Below, piece after piece: positions 26,171 to 36,118 of a DNA stretch of 64,000 nucleotides (the stretch's first letter is position 1; each line of letters opens with the position of its first letter). Location: contig NZ_VOHA01000033.1 of assembly GCF_007859315.1 (NCBI RefSeq), positions 19,613-83,612 of the forward strand, in the 5' to 3' direction. Position numbers and translations under genes: made by a program. The stretch comes from Reyranella sp. CPCC 100927 (GTDB lineage Bacteria; Pseudomonadota; Alphaproteobacteria; Reyranellales; Reyranellaceae). The notes beneath the pieces are model-generated. The model saw nothing but the letters and a program-made list of their open reading frames with translations, did no database searches and was not told the origin of the DNA.

Positions 26171-26285
26171 CCGTGTCTCCCGCTCGATTTGTGGTTCACG
26201 CACGATATCGCGCCGCCCGCACCGCATCCAGAAGCAGCCCGCCTTCGCGATTGGCCTGCACGCGCATCTATGGCACAGACGCACC

Positions 26286-26660
26286 ATGACACTCGACGAC
26301 TGCATCGACCTCTATTGCGCCGCCTGGAACGAGCCACAGGCCGCGCGGCGGCAGGACATGCTCACGCCGATCTGGACCGACGCGACGCAATACACCGACC
26401 CGACGGTGCATGCGGTCGGCCGCCAGGCGCTCAGCAATCACATCGAGGGCGTGCTGGCCCGCCTGCCCGGCTCGGTCGTGGTGCGCACGACGGCACTGGA
26501 TGTGCATCACGACGTGCTGCGGTTCGACTGGAAACGCGTGCTGGCCGATGGATCGGTGCGGGTCGAGGGCATCGACATCGTCGAATTCGCCGACGACCAC
26601 ACCTTGCGCCGCGTGATCGGCTTTTTCGGCCCCACGACGCCATCCGAGCCAAAGCCATAA
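26286..26660 (+). CDS. NTF2-like/SnoaL-like protein
   Basis: The 124-residue protein has the cone-like NTF2 pattern: an N-terminal helix MTLDDCIDLYCAAWNEPQAARR, IWTDATQYTDPTVHAVGRQAL, then beta strands VVVRTTALDVHHDVLRFDWK and VRVEGIDIVEFADDHTLRRVIGFFG. This is typical of SnoaL-like or ketosteroid-isomerase-like small proteins. No catalytic residues can be assigned. It is divergent from the small periplasmic protein gene (115-base gap). Confidence 0.8.
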   Translation: MTLDDCIDLYCAAWNEPQAARRQDMLTPIWTDATQYTDPTVHAVGRQALSNHIEGVLARLPGSVVVRTTALDVHHDVLRFDWKRVLADGSVRVEGIDIVEFADDHTLRRVIGFFGPTTPSEPKP

Positions 26661-26788
26661 CCCGGCAGTGTGCCAGCCGACGGTTTCAGATTTGTGTTCA
26701 GCCGGCACACGTCATCCCCGCCTCGCGGGTGACAGACTTGCATGACCGGCGCTACCGCACGGCAACCCGTGTGGCACAAGGTGTCGTC

Positions 26789-27547
26789 ATGACCGACATC
26801 GCTTCCCTGCCCCGCATCGTCACGCTCGAAGGCTGCACCAATTTCCGCGACCTCGGCGGCTATCGCACCGTGGACGGCCGCCGCGTGCGGCATGGCCTGG
26901 TCTTCCGCTCGGCGCATCTGGGTGGCCTGACGGCGGCAGATCGCCAGACGCTGGGTACATTGGGTGTACGCACGATCGTGGATCTGCGCGGCCTCAATGA
27001 AGCGGCCGAGACGCCGCACGCGATCGCCGGCCTGCCGGCCGAGATTCTGGCCGCCGCCATCGAGCCGCGGGTGGGGGAATATCTGCGCCTCGCCCTGGAT
27101 GAGGGTCGCGCCACGCCCGAGCTGATCATTGGGCTGATGACGTCGCACTATCGCGACTATCCGCAACGCGCCGCTGTCGCCTTCCGCACCTTGTTCGCGG
27201 CCCTGTCTGACGGCACGCGCCGGCCGCTGGTGTTCCACTGCACCGCCGGCAAGGACCGCACCGGCTTCGCCGCCGCCCTGCTGCTGACGGCGCTGGGCGT
27301 GCCGTGGGACACCGTGATCGAGGACTATCTCCACACCAACGCCGTCTGGACCGGCCATGTCGGCCGCTACCCCGAGCTCGACGCGGCCACGCGGGCCGCC
27401 CTGATCGAGGCGCGCATCGACTACCTCGAGGCCGCCTTCGCCGCCCTACGCGAGAACCACGGCGAGGTCGAGACCTTCCTCGAAACGGCGCTGGGCCTCG
27501 ACAGCGCCGGCCGGGCGCGGCTGCGCGCGGAGCTGCTCGAGGGATAA
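26789..27547 (+). CDS. tyrosine-protein phosphatase (PTP family)
   Basis: The 252-residue protein has an N-terminal NFRDLGGYRTVDGRRVRHG typical of bacterial PTP (Y_phosphatase3-type, MptpB/LipA-like) and the P-loop HCTAGKDRTG with nucleophile Cys151 and Arg157. The Lys in the loop is characteristic of this group, which acts on phosphotyrosine and, in some members, phosphoinositides. The family includes cytoplasmic and secreted proteins; no signal peptide is seen here. It is convergent with the antiporter gene, three bases apart. Start follows AAGGTG. Confidence 0.9.
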   Translation: MTDIASLPRIVTLEGCTNFRDLGGYRTVDGRRVRHGLVFRSAHLGGLTAADRQTLGTLGVRTIVDLRGLNEAAETPHAIAGLPAEILAAAIEPRVGEYLRLALDEGRATPELIIGLMTSHYRDYPQRAAVAFRTLFAALSDGTRRPLVFHCTAGKDRTGFAAALLLTALGVPWDTVIEDYLHTNAVWTGHVGRYPELDAATRAALIEARIDYLEAAFAALRENHGEVETFLETALGLDSAGRARLRAELLEG

Positions 27548-27550
27548 CGC

Positions 27551-29830
27551 TCAGCTCGACACGAACATTACCGAGCGCTGGCACTGCGCCGACAGCGCCG
27601 CGACGATCGGCCCGAAGGACAGCGCATCACCCGTGCGCGGGCTCACGCCCAGCACGACAAGATTGTGATCGCCGCGGCGGATCTGCTGCAGGATGGCGGC
27701 CGCCGGCGGCACGCCGCCGCGCACCGCGGTGCGCACCGGCACCTCGTACTGCTCGGCCAGTTCGACGAAATGCCGCAGGATGGCGTCTTCGGCGTTGTCG
27801 GTGCCCAGGTGCCGGCCCAGGCGCTGCTGACGCGATAATCCTTGCGGTTGCTGGGAGACGAAGAGCACCGTGACCGAGGTGCGCTGGGCGCGGGCGATGG
27901 CCAGCGCCACCTCGCTGGCGCGCGCGGCGTACGATGTGCCGTTGATCGGCACCAGGATGTTGAGGTGGTAGCCGGCCGGATCCTGCGCGTGCGGCCCCCG
28001 CGCCGCCACGATCGCGGTCGGCCCCTCGAAGCCGGCGGCGATCGCACCGACCAGCGGGTTGATCTCGCCGTCTTCCTGCAGCGCCTCATCGATGCCGAGC
28101 GCCAGCAGGTCGTAGCCCTTCTTCGCTTCGGCAGCGATCCCTTCAGCCGCCGGTACCGTGATCGTGCGCGTCGTGATGTCGGCGGGAACCACCGGCTTGT
28201 CGTCCGGGACCGGCGGCGGCGCGTTGTCCGCCGCCTCCTGTGCGATCGCCTTCACGCTGTCCGCCGGCTCCGGCTGCTCCGGTGCCACGGCAGCCGGCAC
28301 TTTCACGATCGTCACCGGCACGCGGCGGGCGCTGGCCAGCAGGCCGGTCAGGCGCGAGGCGAGCTTGCCGCTGGCGCTGTCGTCGGCCGCCACCAGCAGC
28401 CGCTCGAGCCGCGGCACGAATCCGCGCGCCTCGCGGGCTTCGCGCTCCAGGCGCTCGGCCTCGTCCGGTTTCAACGGCAGGCGCGCCAGCGCCCACCGCA
28501 GCATGGGCGGCATGGCCATGGTGGTGATGACGGCCATCGCCACGATCAGGCTGAACAGGGTGCGGTCCAGCACGCCGATCGACAGGCCGATGGTGGCAAC
28601 GATGACCTCGGTCGATCCGCGCGCATTCATGCCGCAGGCCAGCGCCAGCGATTCGCGCAGGCTGAGGCCGCCGATCGTGCCGCCGATGAAGGCGCCGGCG
28701 AACTTGCCCAGGCTCGCGATCCCGACCAGCCCCAGGCCGAGTGCCACCAGCGCCGGATCCCGCAGGATCGACAGGTCGGCGCTCAGCCCGGCCAAACCGA
28801 AGAAGATCGGCATGAACAGCGCCGTGATCAGCCCGCGCAGCTGCTCGTCGATATGGCGTGTCAGGATGGGTGACTGGCCGACCAGGATGCCGGCGACAAA
28901 GGCGCCCAGCACCGTGTGCACGCCGATGAAGTGCGTTGCCAGCGCCATCAGGCCCATGACGATGATGATCATCGTGATCACGGGTGCGTCGCTCACGAAA
29001 TTGTCGTTGGTCCACCGGATCAGGAAGGCCACCAGGCGCCGGCCCAAGGTGAAGCTGGCCGCCAGGAAGATCAGGGTGCCGACCACGCTGCGGGCCAGGG
29101 TCGTTGCGTCGACACCGCCGTGCAGCGCCAGGCCGAACACCATCGCCATGATGATCCAGCCGATGGTGTCGTCGATGATGGCCGCGGCCAGGATCACCTG
29201 CCCCACGTTGCGGCGCATGAAGTTCATCTCGCGCACGACCACCGCCACGATCTTCACCGACGAGATGGAGAGCGCAACACCGAGAAAGAGCGAGGTCAGC
29301 AGGCGCTTGCCGGGATCGGGCACCATGGCATCCGGCAACAGTTCACCCAGCGCGAAGCCGCAGGCGAACGGCACGGTGATGCCGGCGACCGACACGCTGA
29401 ACGCCGCGCGCCGCACCTGGCGGATCAGCGACATGTCGGTTTCCATGCCGGTGACCAGCAGCAGCAGCAGGATACCCAGCTGCGAGACGGCATCGAGCAT
29501 GCTCTTCTGCTCGACGGTCTTGGGAAACAGCGCCTGCTGCAGGTCGGGCAGGACGGCGCCGAATAACGACGGGCCCAACAGGATGCCGGCAATGAGCTGG
29601 CCCATGACCGCGGGCTGGCCGATCCGCTGGGCCGCCTCACCCAGCAGACGGCCGACCAGCAGCAGCACGATGATCTGGGCGATGAAGATCGCGACCGTGT
29701 GCTCCGAGCCCGTGCCGCCATCGGCCGCCCACGCACCGGGCACGGCCACAAACGATACCGGCAACAGGAGAAGGAGCGCGCTTACAGCGGGTTCGCGACA
29801 GAAATTGAGACGGCGGTGACGAACAATCAT
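27551..29830 (-). CDS. Kef/CPA2-type cation:proton antiporter with C-terminal universal stress domain
   Basis: The protein of about 759 residues has an N-terminal hydrophobic segment ending AVPGAWAAD that may be a signal peptide, then a CPA2 exchanger domain of about 12 spans (IIVLLLVGRLLGEAAQRIGQP, ILAAAIIDDTIGWIIMAMVF with the conserved DD pair, ACGMNARGSTEVIVA). The last 250 residues are cytoplasmic and end in a UspA-like domain (ILVPINGTSYAARASEVALA...LVVLGVS). There are no RCK/TrkA domains. ATG at 29830 or 29842 is possible; neither has a strong ribosome site. It likely exchanges K+ or Na+ for H+. Confidence 0.88.
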   Translation of the reverse strand: MIVRHRRLNFCREPAVSALLLLLPVSFVAVPGAWAADGGTGSEHTVAIFIAQIIVLLLVGRLLGEAAQRIGQPAVMGQLIAGILLGPSLFGAVLPDLQQALFPKTVEQKSMLDAVSQLGILLLLLVTGMETDMSLIRQVRRAAFSVSVAGITVPFACGFALGELLPDAMVPDPGKRLLTSLFLGVALSISSVKIVAVVVREMNFMRRNVGQVILAAAIIDDTIGWIIMAMVFGLALHGGVDATTLARSVVGTLIFLAASFTLGRRLVAFLIRWTNDNFVSDAPVITMIIIVMGLMALATHFIGVHTVLGAFVAGILVGQSPILTRHIDEQLRGLITALFMPIFFGLAGLSADLSILRDPALVALGLGLVGIASLGKFAGAFIGGTIGGLSLRESLALACGMNARGSTEVIVATIGLSIGVLDRTLFSLIVAMAVITTMAMPPMLRWALARLPLKPDEAERLEREAREARGFVPRLERLLVAADDSASGKLASRLTGLLASARRVPVTIVKVPAAVAPEQPEPADSVKAIAQEAADNAPPPVPDDKPVVPADITTRTITVPAAEGIAAEAKKGYDLLALGIDEALQEDGEINPLVGAIAAGFEGPTAIVAARGPHAQDPAGYHLNILVPINGTSYAARASEVALAIARAQRTSVTVLFVSQQPQGLSRQQRLGRHLGTDNAEDAILRHFVELAEQYEVPVRTAVRGGVPPAAAILQQIRRGDHNLVVLGVSPRTGDALSFGPIVAALSAQCQRSVMFVSS

Positions 29831-29969
29831 GACTCTGGACATTATCAACGCGCGGACGGCCTGCAGGTTCCTCGACAGCCTCCCCTTGCCGCCGGCACCG
29901 GGTGCGCTAGGGTGAGCGTCAACGCGGTCACGGGCAAGCGGGCGAACAACGCCGGCGGCGGGGGATGGG

Positions 29970-31004
<1,035 letters not shown>

Positions 31005-31030
31005 CGAAAGAGCGAACAACGGAGGCACAC

Positions 31031-32323
31031 ATGCGCAGACGTTCATTCATCGGCGGATCAGCCGCGGTCGCCGGCGGCTTGGTCGCGGCACCAGCCACCG
31101 CGCAGGGGACGGTCGAGGTCTCGTTCTTCTATCCCGTCGCCGTCGGCGGCCCGATCACCAAGATCATCGACGGCCTGGCCGCCGATTTCGAGAAGGAGCA
31201 CGCCGGCATCAAGGTCAAGCCGATCTATGCCGGCACCTACCAGGAGACCATCGTCAAGGCATTGACCGCGCACAAGAGCGGTACGCCGCCGGTGACATCG
31301 GTGCTGCTGTCGACCGACATGTTCACCCTGATCGACGAGGATGCCATCGTCCCGTTCGACGACCTGGCCAAGGGCGCCACCGACGCGGCCTGGATCAAGA
31401 GCTTCTACCCCGCCTTCATGTTCAACAGCCAGACCGGCGGCAAGACCTGGGGCATCCCGTTCCAGCGCTCGACCGTGGTGCTGTACTGGAACAAGGAACT
31501 GTTCAAGGAAGCCGGGCTCGATCCCGAGAAGCCGCCGGCGACCTGGGCCGAGCAGGCTGTCATGGCGGAGAAGCTCACCAAGCGCGACGCCGCCGGCAAT
31601 ACCAGCCAATGGGGCATCCAGGTGCCGTCGTCGGGCTTCCCCTACTGGCTGTTCCAGGGTTTCACCACCCAGAACGGCGTCGAGCTGATGAACCAGGCCG
31701 GCGACACCACCTACTACGACAAGCCCGAGGTGGCGCAGGCGCTGCAGTACTGGGTCGACCTCAGCCGCAAACAGAAGGTCCATCCGCCCAGCATCGTCGA
31801 GTGGGGCACGACGCCCAAGGACTTCTTCGAGCGCAAGACGGCGATGATGTGGACCACCACCGGCAACCTCACCAACGTGCGCAACAATGCCAAGTTCGAT
31901 TTCGGTGTGGCCATGCTGCCGGCCGGCAAGCGGCGCGGCAGCCCGACCGGCGGCGGCAATTTCTACGTCTTCAAGAAATCGACGCCGCAGCAGCGCGACG
32001 CGGCGCTGGCCTTCATCAAGTGGATCACCACGCCCGAACGCGCCGCGCAATGGGGCATCGATACCGGCTACGTCGCGGTACGTCCCGATGCCTGGGACAC
32101 GCCTGTGATGAAAAAGTATGTCGAGGGCTTTCCGGCCGCCGCCGTGGCCCGCGATCAGCTGCCGCACGCGGTCGCCGAGCTGTCGACGCACGAGAACCAG
32201 CGCGTGACGAAGGCGCTCAACGATGGCCTGCAGGCGGCGCTGACCGGTGCCAAGACGCCGGAGCAGGCGATGAAGGATGCCCAGGCCGAGGCCACCCGCA
32301 TCCTGCGGCCGTACAAGAAGTGA
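31031..32323 (+). CDS. ABC transporter substrate-binding protein, UgpB-like
   Basis: The 430-residue periplasmic protein has a signal with MRRRSFIGG (possibly Tat-like) and AAPATAQG at the cleavage site. It matches the family-1 binding proteins for sugars and glycerol-3-phosphate: VEVSFFYPVAVGGPITKIID, FEKEHAGIKVKPIYAGTYQE, WGIPFQRSTVVLYWNKELFKEAGL and GGGNFYVFKKST, the last being typical of UgpB. Likely ligands are glycerol-3-phosphate, glycerophosphodiesters or a sugar. It follows the ATPase gene by 26 bases with GGAGG before its start. Confidence 0.9.
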   Translation: MRRRSFIGGSAAVAGGLVAAPATAQGTVEVSFFYPVAVGGPITKIIDGLAADFEKEHAGIKVKPIYAGTYQETIVKALTAHKSGTPPVTSVLLSTDMFTLIDEDAIVPFDDLAKGATDAAWIKSFYPAFMFNSQTGGKTWGIPFQRSTVVLYWNKELFKEAGLDPEKPPATWAEQAVMAEKLTKRDAAGNTSQWGIQVPSSGFPYWLFQGFTTQNGVELMNQAGDTTYYDKPEVAQALQYWVDLSRKQKVHPPSIVEWGTTPKDFFERKTAMMWTTTGNLTNVRNNAKFDFGVAMLPAGKRRGSPTGGGNFYVFKKSTPQQRDAALAFIKWITTPERAAQWGIDTGYVAVRPDAWDTPVMKKYVEGFPAAAVARDQLPHAVAELSTHENQRVTKALNDGLQAALTGAKTPEQAMKDAQAEATRILRPYKK

Positions 32324-32325
32324 AT

Positions 32326-32496
32326 CCCTTCTCCCCGCGCCGGCGGGGAGAAGGTGGCGCGAAGCGCCGGATGAGGGGCTTCGCGGCGTTTCCACAATCT
32401 CGCACAAGCAATCAGAGCCGTGTCCGCTTCATCCACAGACAAGCCCCTCATCCGCCCCTCCGGGGCACCTTCTCCCCGCCTACGCGGGGAGAAGGG
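32326..32496. repeat. family B inverted repeat between binding-protein and permease genes
   Basis: CCCTTCTCCCCGC...GCGGGGAGAAGG forms a small hairpin at the left, CACCTTCTCCCCGCctacGCGGGGAGAAGGG one at the right, and AAGCCCCTCATCC in the right half pairs with GGATGAGGGGCTT in the left half. The right hairpin ends two bases before the permease ATG and supplies its ribosome binding site. Confidence 0.9.
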
Positions 32497-32497
32497 A

Positions 32498-33361
32498 ATG
32501 GCCGCCATCCATGGCTGGTTGCTGCTGTTGCCGGCCATGGCGCTGCTGGTGCTGTTCACGCACTTTCCCGCCGTCGCGACGTTGATCGACAGCTTCTGGT
32601 CGACGCCACGCGGTGCGCGCGGCTCGGTGTTCGTCGGGCTCGACAACTACCAGGTCATGGTCGAGGACCCGGTGTTCTGGACCTCGCTGGTCAACAGCCT
32701 GTGGTTCGCGGTGGGCACTATTCCGCTGTCGATCGCGCTCGCCATCCTGATGGCGGTATGGGTCAACGACCGCATCGTGGGGCGCACGCTGGTGCGCATG
32801 GCGTTCTTCACGCCGACCATCCTGCCGATGATCGCGGTCGCCAACATCTGGCTGTTCTTCTACACGCCGCAATACGGCCTGCTGGAGCAGGTCCTGGGCA
32901 CCTTCGGTGCGCCCTCGCACAACTGGCTCGGCAGCCCCAGCACGGCCCTGCTCTGCGTGATCGTGGTGGCGATCTGGAAAGAGGCCGGCTTCTTCATGAT
33001 CTTCTACCTGGCCGCGCTGCAGCAGATCCCGCCGCATCTGGCCGAAGCCGCGGCGCTGGAAGGCGCCTCGCGCTGGACCTATTTCCGCCGGGTGCAGTTC
33101 CCGCTGCTGATGCCCACGACCTTGTTCGTGCTGGTCAACGCCGTGATCGGCGCCTTCCGTACGATCGACCACATCGTGGTCATGACCCGCGGCGGCCCCG
33201 ACAATGCCACGTCGCTGCTGCTGTACCACCTCTATCAGGTCGGCTTCAGCTTCTGGGACACCGGCTACGCCGCGGCGATCACGGCAGTGCTCCTGGCGAT
33301 CCTCGCCGCGCTGGCCTTCGGCCAGTACTTCTTCCTCGAGCGCCGGGTGCACTACCGATGA
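32498..33361 (+). CDS. ABC transporter permease, UgpA-like
   Basis: The 287-residue inner-membrane protein has six predicted spans and the EAA loop EAAALEGASRWTYFRRVQFPLLMP that contacts the ATPase. It matches UgpA/MalF-like sugar permeases. The ATG at 32498 is chosen because GGGGAGAAGGGA, the right end of the palindromic repeat, lies directly before it; an open frame continues upstream through the repeat. It overlaps the next permease by four bases (ATGA). Confidence 0.9.
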   Translation: MAAIHGWLLLLPAMALLVLFTHFPAVATLIDSFWSTPRGARGSVFVGLDNYQVMVEDPVFWTSLVNSLWFAVGTIPLSIALAILMAVWVNDRIVGRTLVRMAFFTPTILPMIAVANIWLFFYTPQYGLLEQVLGTFGAPSHNWLGSPSTALLCVIVVAIWKEAGFFMIFYLAALQQIPPHLAEAAALEGASRWTYFRRVQFPLLMPTTLFVLVNAVIGAFRTIDHIVVMTRGGPDNATSLLLYHLYQVGFSFWDTGYAAAITAVLLAILAALAFGQYFFLERRVHYR

Positions 33362-34200
33362 GCGGCCCCATGCGCATCGATCCCTACGAACCGCGGGGCT
33401 TTGCCCGTCTCGTCGAGAGCGCCGGCGCCGGCCTGCTGGCGTTCCTCTGGGTCCTGCCCCTGCTCTACGCGCTGTGGACGGCATTCCATCCGTCCGAATT
33501 CTCGGCCCGCTTCACGCTCGATGCGCCGCTCAGCCTGGAGAACTTCGCGCGCGCCTGGGCAGCAGCCCCCTTCGCACGCTACTTCCTGAACTCGTTCCTG
33601 CTGGTGACCCTGATCCTGGTCAGCCAGTTCGTGCTCTGCACCTTGGCCGCCTACGCCTTCGCGCGTTACGAATTTCCCGGCCGCGAGATCGCCTTCATGC
33701 TGGTGCTGGTGCAGCTGATGATCATGCCGGACGTGCTGATCGTCGAGAACTACCGCACCATGAGCCGGCTCGGCATCCTCGACTCGATCCCGGCGATCGC
33801 GCTCCCCTACATCGCCTCGGCGTTCGGCGTGTTCCTGCTGCGCCAGACGTTCAAGACCGTGCCCAGGGAACTGGACGATGCGGCCCGGGTCGAAGGCGCC
33901 AACGCGGTGCAGGTCCTGCTCAAGGTCTACGTGCCGCTGGCGCGGCCGGTCTATATCGCCTACGGCCTGGTGTCGGTGAGCTACCACTGGAACAATTTCC
34001 TGTGGCCACTGATCGTCACCAACTCCGTCGAATCCCGCCCGCTCACGGTCGGCCTGCAGGTCTTCTCGTCGGGCGACCAGGGCATCGACTGGTCGGTGAT
34101 CTGCGCCGCCACGCTGCTCACCTCGGCGCCGCTGTTGCTGGCCTTCCTGCTGTTCCAGCGCCAGTTCGTGCAGAGCTTCATGCGCGCCGGCATTCGATAG
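33358..34200 (+). CDS. ABC transporter permease, UgpE-like
   Basis: The 280-residue protein has six spans, an EAA-like loop DAARVEGANAVQVLLKVYVPLARP and the end FQRQFVQSFMRAGIR, all typical of the second permease (UgpE/MalG) of sugar-type importers. The start overlaps the stop of the first permease (ATGA), indicating translational coupling. Together with the preceding ATPase, binding protein and permease it completes the importer. Confidence 0.92.
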   Translation: MSGPMRIDPYEPRGFARLVESAGAGLLAFLWVLPLLYALWTAFHPSEFSARFTLDAPLSLENFARAWAAAPFARYFLNSFLLVTLILVSQFVLCTLAAYAFARYEFPGREIAFMLVLVQLMIMPDVLIVENYRTMSRLGILDSIPAIALPYIASAFGVFLLRQTFKTVPRELDDAARVEGANAVQVLLKVYVPLARPVYIAYGLVSVSYHWNNFLWPLIVTNSVESRPLTVGLQVFSSGDQGIDWSVICAATLLTSAPLLLAFLLFQRQFVQSFMRAGIR

Positions 34201-34209
34201 AACGCGGAC

Positions 34210-35049
34210 ATGAAACTCATCACCTGGAACATCCAGTTCGGCGTCGGCATCGATGGCCGCAACGATCTGGCGCGCATCATCGCCGACGCCCGGCGCATCG
34301 CTGACTTCGACGTGCTGTGCCTGCAGGAGGTCGCCGACAACTTCCCCGAGTTGAAGGCCAACCGCGGCGAGGACCAGTTCGCGGAGATCGCGCGCCTGCT
34401 GCCGGGCTATACCGCGATCGACGGAATCGGCGTCGACGTGCCGGCCTCCGATGGGCGGCGCAAGCGGTTCGGCAACATGGTGCTCTCCCGCCTGCCGGTG
34501 GGCCAGGTGCTGCGCCACATCCTGCCGTGGGAGGCCGACGCCACCCGCAGCATGCCGCGCATGCTGATCGAGGCCGTCGTCATGGCACCGTTCGGACCGG
34601 TGCGGGTGATGACGACGCATCTCGAATACTACTCGCCCAAGCTACGGGCCGCCTCGGTCGAGGGCATTCGCGACATCCACCGGCAGGCGTCAGCCCGCGC
34701 CGCGCAGCCGCCGCTGCCGGCCGACAGCATGTTCCGGCCCTATCCGGCGACCCGCTCCGCGATCCTGACCGCCGACTTCAACATGCAGACGAGCGATCCG
34801 TCCTATGGGCGTCTGTCAGTACCGTTCAGCGACGGAATACCGTCTTTCGTTGATGCCTGGACGCTACGCAACCCCGGCGCAGCGCATCCATTGTCGTTCT
34901 GCATCTACGAGCAGGTCGCAGGCCAGCCACACTGTTGCGATTTCATCTTCGTGACGGACGACCTCGCGCCGCGTGTCACCGACGTCGTCTACGATACGCA
35001 GACGCAGGTCTCCGACCACCAGCCGGTGCTGATCACGCTGCGGGACTGA
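34210..35049 (+). CDS. endonuclease/exonuclease/phosphatase-fold phosphodiesterase
   Basis: The 279-residue protein has the EEP metal and catalytic motifs TWNIQFG, CLQEVAD, TTHLEYYS, LTADFNMQ and VSDHQPVLI. No signal peptide is present, so it acts in the cytoplasm. It starts nine bases after the second permease gene and is almost certainly in the operon. In glycerophosphodiester importers a cytosolic phosphodiesterase (UgpQ, a different fold) usually has this place, so this enzyme may process the imported phosphodiester. That role is inference. Confidence 0.88.
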   Translation: MKLITWNIQFGVGIDGRNDLARIIADARRIADFDVLCLQEVADNFPELKANRGEDQFAEIARLLPGYTAIDGIGVDVPASDGRRKRFGNMVLSRLPVGQVLRHILPWEADATRSMPRMLIEAVVMAPFGPVRVMTTHLEYYSPKLRAASVEGIRDIHRQASARAAQPPLPADSMFRPYPATRSAILTADFNMQTSDPSYGRLSVPFSDGIPSFVDAWTLRNPGAAHPLSFCIYEQVAGQPHCCDFIFVTDDLAPRVTDVVYDTQTQVSDHQPVLITLRD

Positions 35050-35051
35050 TC

Positions 35052-35555
35052 CTACATCTCGCCGAAATTGCCGAACTTATCGACACCGAAGGTGTTCGAG
35101 CCGTGGGCACGCTGGTAGACCCAGATGTGGTCGTCGTCGATGCCGCGTTGATTCAACGCGTCGGCGAGCCTCCTGGCCCAATTGCCGGTGTTGCCAAACG
35201 AGACCGCGACCCAGGGATCGTGCTGGGCAAAGCCCTGAAGGTCGGCGAGGCAGGCATTGTAGGCCGTACCGTTCACCGAGCTCAGGTGGGCGCAGTAGCC
35301 TTGCGAGAACGTGTTTCCAATCTTGTTCCAGACCGCGCAGACGCCGATGCAATGCGACAGTCCGGCCGTGCCGATCGACCCCAGGTGCGAGAACGCACCC
35401 GTTTTCGAATGGCCCGCGCCGGCGAACCACCGCCCGCTGACGACATCCTGCTGGTTCAACCGGATCAGCGGCCCCTGCACAATGGCGGGGACCGTGTCAT
35501 CGATCTTGGGTGCAGCCCCGCCGCCGCCCAGGGCCACAGTGTAGGTCTTGTACAT
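35052..35555 (-). CDS. unknown protein with a CheD/CNF-like Cys-His pattern
   Basis: The 167-residue protein starts at 35555 after GGGAGC. No signal peptide is seen. The segment TGAFSHLGSIGTAGLSHCIGVCAVW followed by GYCAHLSSVNG resembles the arrangement LGSCVAVCLYD...GGMNHFML of CheD-type deamidases, with a possible catalytic Cys in SHCIGV and His in CAHL. The rest (PWVAVSFGNTGNWARRLADALNQRG) also looks like the alpha/beta core of that fold. If correct it is a glutamine deamidase or a related cysteine hydrolase. The call is tentative. It is convergent with the EEP gene, two bases apart. Confidence 0.6.
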   Translation of the reverse strand: MYKTYTVALGGGGAAPKIDDTVPAIVQGPLIRLNQQDVVSGRWFAGAGHSKTGAFSHLGSIGTAGLSHCIGVCAVWNKIGNTFSQGYCAHLSSVNGTAYNACLADLQGFAQHDPWVAVSFGNTGNWARRLADALNQRGIDDDHIWVYQRAHGSNTFGVDKFGNFGEM

Positions 35556-35787
35556 CACGGCGCTCCCATCGACTGCACGATTCTCTTCGACTGCAACCGA
35601 CGATAAGTGCCCTGCGGCGGGCTCGACAAGGCAAATTGCATCCGCCCGCGACTGGATCGCCCGTCCCGGCCCGGGCCGGCGACCGCCAATGGCCCGGCGT
35701 ACTTTCACGGCATTGGTTCTTGGTCCGTGGCGCCGATCCAGGGACGCTGGCGTTCCCTGAACCAGAGCCGGATCGAGGCCACACGGC

Positions 35788-36102
35788 ATGATCGTCGAGG
35801 AACGCATCTACACCCTGCAACCCGGCAAGGTTGCCGACTACTTCCGCATCGAGGCGGAACACGGCGCCGACATCTACCTGAAGACCATGGGCCGCGTGGT
35901 GGGCATTTTCGCCACCGAGGTCGGCACCTTGAACCAGGTCGTCCACATGGTTGCGTTCGACGACCTCGCCGACCGCACGCGCCGGCGCACCGCCTTGCGG
36001 GCCGACCCGGCGTGGGAAGCCTATGCCCGCCAGGTGCGGCCGATGATCGTGCACCAGGAAAACCGGCTGATGGTGCCGGCACCCTTCTCACCCCTGCGCT
36101 GA
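35788..36102 (+). CDS. NIPSNAP family protein
   Basis: The 104-residue protein begins MIVEERIYTLQPGKVADYFR and continues with VGIFATEVGTLNQVVHMVAFDD and RTALRADPAWEAYARQ, the NIPSNAP dimeric alpha/beta-barrel pattern. Members occur in catabolic operons, often as small accessory or isomerase-like proteins; the reaction is unknown. It lies 16 bases before the DapA-family gene in the same direction and is likely co-transcribed. Confidence 0.88.
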   Translation: MIVEERIYTLQPGKVADYFRIEAEHGADIYLKTMGRVVGIFATEVGTLNQVVHMVAFDDLADRTRRRTALRADPAWEAYARQVRPMIVHQENRLMVPAPFSPLR

Positions 36103-36118
36103 TTTGAAGGAGACACCC

